Shown in pieces: positions 35,298 through 39,587 of a stretch of DNA of 39,587 nt (positions are counted from its first letter, which is position 1; each line of letters opens with the position of its first letter). The stretch comes from Psilocybe azurescens (lineage: Eukaryota; Basidiomycota; Agaricomycetes; Agaricales; Agrocybaceae), in NCBI GenBank assembly GCA_023853785.1, contig JAJIRX010000709.1, forward strand, positions 1 through 39,587, read 5' to 3'. A program made the translations under genes and the position numbers. The notes below the pieces were generated by a model. The model was not told the origin of the DNA and did not search any database. It saw only the letters and a list, made by a program, of their open reading frames with translations.

Positions 35298-36120
35298 TAT
35301 GCTGCCAGTGCCGAAAGGGGGTTATTTGAGTGGAGAAGAAAAGGAATGCAATATGTACATACAGTTTTCAGGATCCAAAAGTAGGCAAGAAAAGATTGAG
35401 GGAAGTCCTGCCGCAAGAACCGTTGTTCATCCGTGATGAGTCAAGGACCCAGGAGACGAATCATGAGGTACATCTTACTATGTAAAGATGTTCGTAGAAA
35501 TGGAAGGCAAGTTTAGGAACTTTAAGTGTGCTACTAAAAGAACTTACCTCCTATCATACCCGCCAGAATGTGCCATACGATCCGTAACGTTCGGCCCAGC
35601 TTAAGCATTAGATGAAAAATAGTACGTCATAAGCCTTAGAGTCCGTTAAAGACTGCATCTTGACGTTGGTCGCACGTTTGGTAGTTGATTCATAGCAAGG
35701 TTGTAGCAAAGATGGCAGCTGTTGGGGAGCTGCCATTGAGTTGCCACGAGTCTCCCATCGTAAGCGCGTGTAGGCGCTATTTTAAAACGTTCAGATGCGT
35801 ACGCTCTCACGCCGATCTACTCCGTTTGGAAACAAAGGCTTCTATCAATCTCCTTCCACAGTCCACCATCCGTACTAATGTGACACCTAAATACCACCGT
35901 CCATCTGACGTTCTCTCCATGCTTTCCATCTTACGTCTTCTGCGAGATCTTAGGATGTTCTTGAATGGACCAAAGACGGCTTACAAATTTTCAATGCGAA
36001 ACGAAAACTGATAAGTTATAAGCTACAACGAATTATGGTCACCTTGAGAGCCGAGAATTCTTCCGTCTAACAGCAAAACCTTCAGACGACTCCAGATTCT
36101 GCAAGAAAGAGCGGGCAACC
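35298..36120. promoter_or_regulatory. Divergent spacer of the LysM/chitinase pair
   Basis: 823 bp between the two start codons, so both promoters probably lie here. A 108-codon plus frame at 35685-36011 has no recognisable features and was not called. No binding sites are assigned. Confidence 0.5.
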
Positions 36121-39100
36121 ATGAAATTGGCACTCAGTGCACCAATTCTAATAACCACACTCCTCTGGAGCGCCGCATTCACGTCGGCTCAGTTCACCTG
36201 CAGTTCCACCCAGCCCTGCGACATTGGATGCTGCACAAAATTTGGATCTTGTGGCCTCGGACCCGACTCATGCGGACCAGAAAACTGCATCTCGAACTGC
36301 GATCGCAAGTCTGACTGTGATCCCGGCTGGGGTGCACAATGGTCGACTACTGAGGACTGTCCCTTGAAGGTTTGCTGCTCAAAGTTTGGATTCTGTGGGA
36401 CTACGTCAGATTTCTGCGGAAATGCTACAGTGACCGCACCCTCTTGTTCAGGATCGACCTCGTCAAAACGAACGATTGGATACTACGAAGCCTGGAGTAA
36501 TACACGCCCATGCGACAAGATGTATCCGGAAGGCATTCCAATCGGCGCTTATACCCACTTAAACTTTGCTTTTGCTTTTGTCGTAAGTGATCTCATAAAT
36601 TGACCGCTGTGATACTGTACTTAAAAATATCTCAAGAACCCCACTACTTTTGCGATTGCGCCAATGAGCGAAGCAGATCCTGCTTTATATAAGCGTTTCA
36701 CTGCCCTCAAAAACACCAACCCAGGACTGCAAACCTGGATTTCAATTGGCGGGTGGTCAATGAATGATCCAGATCAGCCTACAGCGACTACGTTTTCGAC
36801 CTTGCTGGTTCAAGTGATGCGCAGTCGAAGTTCTTTGCATCGACCCTGTCATTTTGGAGACATATGGCTTCGACGGGTGGATATCGATTGGTGGGTCCCA
36901 ACTCGTAGTTAGTAATCATAGTTTATCTAACCTGTAACAATGCGATAGGGAGTACCCTGTCGCCCCAGAACGATCCGGAAAACCAGCAGACTACAAGAAT
37001 TATGTTACCTTCCTCCAGAATCTCAGAAATGCTCTGCACTCAAGTGGACATAATTATGGACTTACAATAACGGTACAATCTTTGCTTCCATCTTCGTTTC
37101 ATTACCGATTGCAGTTGTTTTAGATTCCTTCGTCGTTCTGGTATCTGCAACATTTCGACATCGTCAACATCGAGAAAACGATCGATTGGTTCAATCTCAT
37201 GTCATATGATCTCCACGGCACATGGGATTCAACAAACAAGTTTCTGGGGCCTTACATCGCTGCGCACACCAATCTCACCGAAATCGATCAAGCCCTGTCT
37301 CTCCTTTGGCGTAACAAAATCAACCCCGACAATGTCGTACTAGGTCTTGGTTTTTACGGACGATCATTCACCCTTGCTGATCCGAGCTGCAACACCCCTG
37401 GTTGCGTCTTTACTTCAGGAGGGGATGCGGGCACTTGCACACAATCTGTTGGCACCCTGTCGTTCGCCGAAATTCAGCGCCTGTAGCAGCAGGAGCCCAT
37501 GTAGCGACGGATAAGACGGCCGCTGTCAAAATGGTTACGTACAATACCAATCAATGGGTGTCATACGACGATGCCGACACCTTCAAGATGAAAATTGACT
37601 ATGCCAACTCTCATTGCCTCGGTGGAACGATGATTTGGGCTTCATCTACGGACGATGCAAAAGGAACAGCTGCCAATGCTCTATCCAAATCGACTGGACG
37701 GCAAGCCCTCTCGCTCTTGGCTACCACACAGTCAGACCCCATCACCACATGCCAGCTGGGTGAATGTGGAAAGTCCTGTCCTGCGGGACTAAGTCCCGCG
37801 CAGCGAAGCGATGGGAAGAACAGGGGAAACACTGGGACCAACACCGGCTGCTCTGGCAACGACATGCGACTCTATTGCTGCCCAAGCAATGACATGCCTA
37901 CTTGCACCTGGCGAGGCACTGCGCCATTCTGTAATGGTAAATGCCATGACGGCGAGGTCGAGGTCACGTCGTCCACGTCTGGAACTGGCGCTGATTGCTG
38001 GACGGGACACAAAGTCCTTTGTTGCCTCAAGACAGCATCGGATCAGGCTGTATCTGAGTGTCACTGGTCGGGAAGTGCGCCTATTTGCTCAGCACCCTTC
38101 AGTCAGGCTAGCTGTCCGGATGGACAGAAGGCCCTTACAAACAGTAATTATGGTGCGGGAGGCGAGCAACCTTGTGCTATCGGTGATAAGGTCTGTGTCT
38201 CTAACTTGGTCGACAACTCGGTGCTCCTGACAATGAGATGTGATACAGTCATTCTGCTGCGACCAGCCTCCTCCATACGAAGGATGCGATTGGTATTATC
38301 ACGGTGGACAATTCTGGGGTTCAATCCCATTCTCGTGTACTGGAACGTGTCCAGCTGGAAAGTCGGTCATTGCAACTGATCCAACTGGCTGTTGGAGTGG
38401 TCCGTCTGTCTTTCGTACTGTGTAATTTGTTTATTCCGCTGACGGTACCAACTGAAGGTTATGGCGCATTCTGTTGCAACAACCCTAGCACTCCTGTAAG
38501 CCAATATTGTTCATTACGGACGAACTTTCCGCTCAACGTTGATATCCAGAATGATCCTCTTGTTGCCGATTTCACCAAGCGAATCCAGTCATTCTCATCT
38601 GATCCTACTTGCAAGGTCGGACAAAAACAGTACTCCAGGGCGCAAATAGACGATATAGTTGCTCGTCTTGAGAAGCGGACGACACTTAGTAACGCCGATA
38701 TGGCACAAACTCTGCAACAACTTACTCAGCTCGTCTCCGAAATGGTCAGACCTATCAGCAGAATCTCATGGAAAGTGCCTTCGATACGATCTATGGTGCT
38801 AATCACGGTTTGCGTGCTGCAAATATATCGACGTACTTCGGAGACTGGTATGTTTAGACGTTTTGCGAACTAGCATCATCTCAAGGCTTGGGTCAGGCCA
38901 AATATGGATCAGCTTTCAGAAAGCTTGCTCTGCATGGGCAACGACGCCATAAACTTTTTATCAGACTATCACAGTAGTCGAAGTCAGGTCTGCACCAATT
39001 CTTGCAATATCTTGAGTAGACGCGCTACGGGACTCTCCAATTTCTGGGGTGATGGGCTTGCCGGTGCTGAAACCATTGATGGCATCGACTTTACGCCCTT

Positions 39101-39587
39101 GGAAAAATCTACGCTGCTTCTACGAAACCTCGGTGATAGCGAGCATGTAACCAATACAGGGCCTGACGGCGAGCCTTCGTGGGGTAAATTCCTGAATTAC
39201 TTAAGGCGGCTATATGTTAACGCTTTCTTAGGTTTCATGGTCCAAGCTATTCTCAATGGCCAAATGACTATTGAATACGAGCAGCTTATCCTTGCGACTG
39301 GATCGGGGTCTGAGGAAACTATTCTAGAAGGTAAGTCACATATGACATAGCTATCCGGCCTCTGCTGACAGTGGATAAATAAGTCGTTTGGAATCTACCT
39401 CACGGAAGTGGACCTGGGGGCATCGACTCCAATTACCAGGACGAGAATCGGGAGGCGCAGATACCAATCCTGATCGCTATGTCGTTTTCCACTTCCACAC
39501 AGATCACATACGAAGGGCAACCGCGAACCATGGGGCGGCGCCAGGTATACATGCCGTTGTTGCCTTCCATGGTCAGTTCAGACGCGG
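36121..39587 (+). CDS. Secreted GH18 chitinase with CBM18-type region (partial, runs off right edge)
   Basis: Predicted to hydrolyse chitin outside the cell. A signal peptide (residues 1-23, LILITTLLWSAAFTSA-like) is followed by Cys-rich chitin-binding sequence with the CBM18 pattern (VCCSKFGFCGTTSDFCG near 36390). The GH18 barrel begins at TIGYYEAW (36475) and includes WISIGGWSMNDPD, the catalytic region around VDIDW plus EYP near 36880-36960, FNLMSYDLHGTWD near 37195, LGLGFYGRSF near 37340 and GGTMIWASSTDD near 37620. A long Cys-rich tail (from about 37750) and a region with SLLCMGNDAINFLSDYHSSRSQ (38925) continue to the edge. This resembles fungal subgroup C GH18 enzymes. One-base frame slips appear near 36805, 36852-36855, 36875-36877, 37483 and 38750, with another possible near 39440, so the current consensus is not translatable in one frame. 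Confidence 0.8.

Noticed and set aside
35685..36011. 108-codon frame in the LysM/chitinase spacer
   Set aside because: No signal peptide, domain or conserved feature was seen, and it lies where both promoters are expected.
1..39587. Transposons, tRNAs, rRNA and CRISPR-like arrays
   Set aside because: No transposase or reverse transcriptase motifs, terminal repeats, cloverleaf candidates or regularly spaced repeats were found by eye. The only large repeats are the segmental duplications listed.

Overview
The window looks like nuclear DNA from a mushroom-forming basidiomycete (Agaricomycetes). Genes are split by many 45-75 bp GT-AG introns, spacers are short, and several protein types are typical of that group: NACHT-type STAND NTPases, metacaspase-like proteases and small kinase-like modules. 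No prokaryotic feature, CRISPR array, rRNA or transposon was recognised.

Layout. 1-3019 (-): a NACHT/NLR-like NTPase running off the left edge. 3301-6176 (+): the C-terminal two thirds of a Vps39/TRAP1-type vacuolar sorting protein, without its N-terminal CNH domain. About 6411-8870 (-): an unrecognised multi-exon gene. 9355-18139: two tandem copies (4.39 kb each) of a unit holding one minus-strand gene (A, B). 18167-21064 (+): the conserved splicing factor CLF1/Syf3 (crooked neck). 21687-32021 (+): three further metacaspase-like genes (C, D, E), with a repeated non-coding block after C and again before E. 33132-35297 (-): a secreted protein with five LysM-like modules. 36121-right edge (+): a secreted GH18 chitinase with a CBM18-type chitin-binding region.

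The most interesting content is the array of five metacaspase-like genes around CLF1. Each has a recognisable catalytic His (Gly-His-Ser instead of the usual Gly-His-Gly) and a Cys-His dyad. In A and B the caspase p20 and p10 halves appear to be separated by roughly 450 residues containing a kinase-like module and a Gly/Phe-rich motif resembling the N-terminus of the NLR at the left edge. B has an altered catalytic Cys loop. The set looks like a locally expanding family of candidate cell-death or self/non-self genes; that role is inference.

A second theme is technical. In about a dozen places a conserved reading frame is lost by exactly one base, mostly at a homopolymer, including in CLF1, which is essential in yeast. 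This suggests consensus indel errors more than widespread gene death, so gene models here were joined across such sites. Exon boundaries were placed by eye from splice signals and by comparing the paralogues, and are approximate.
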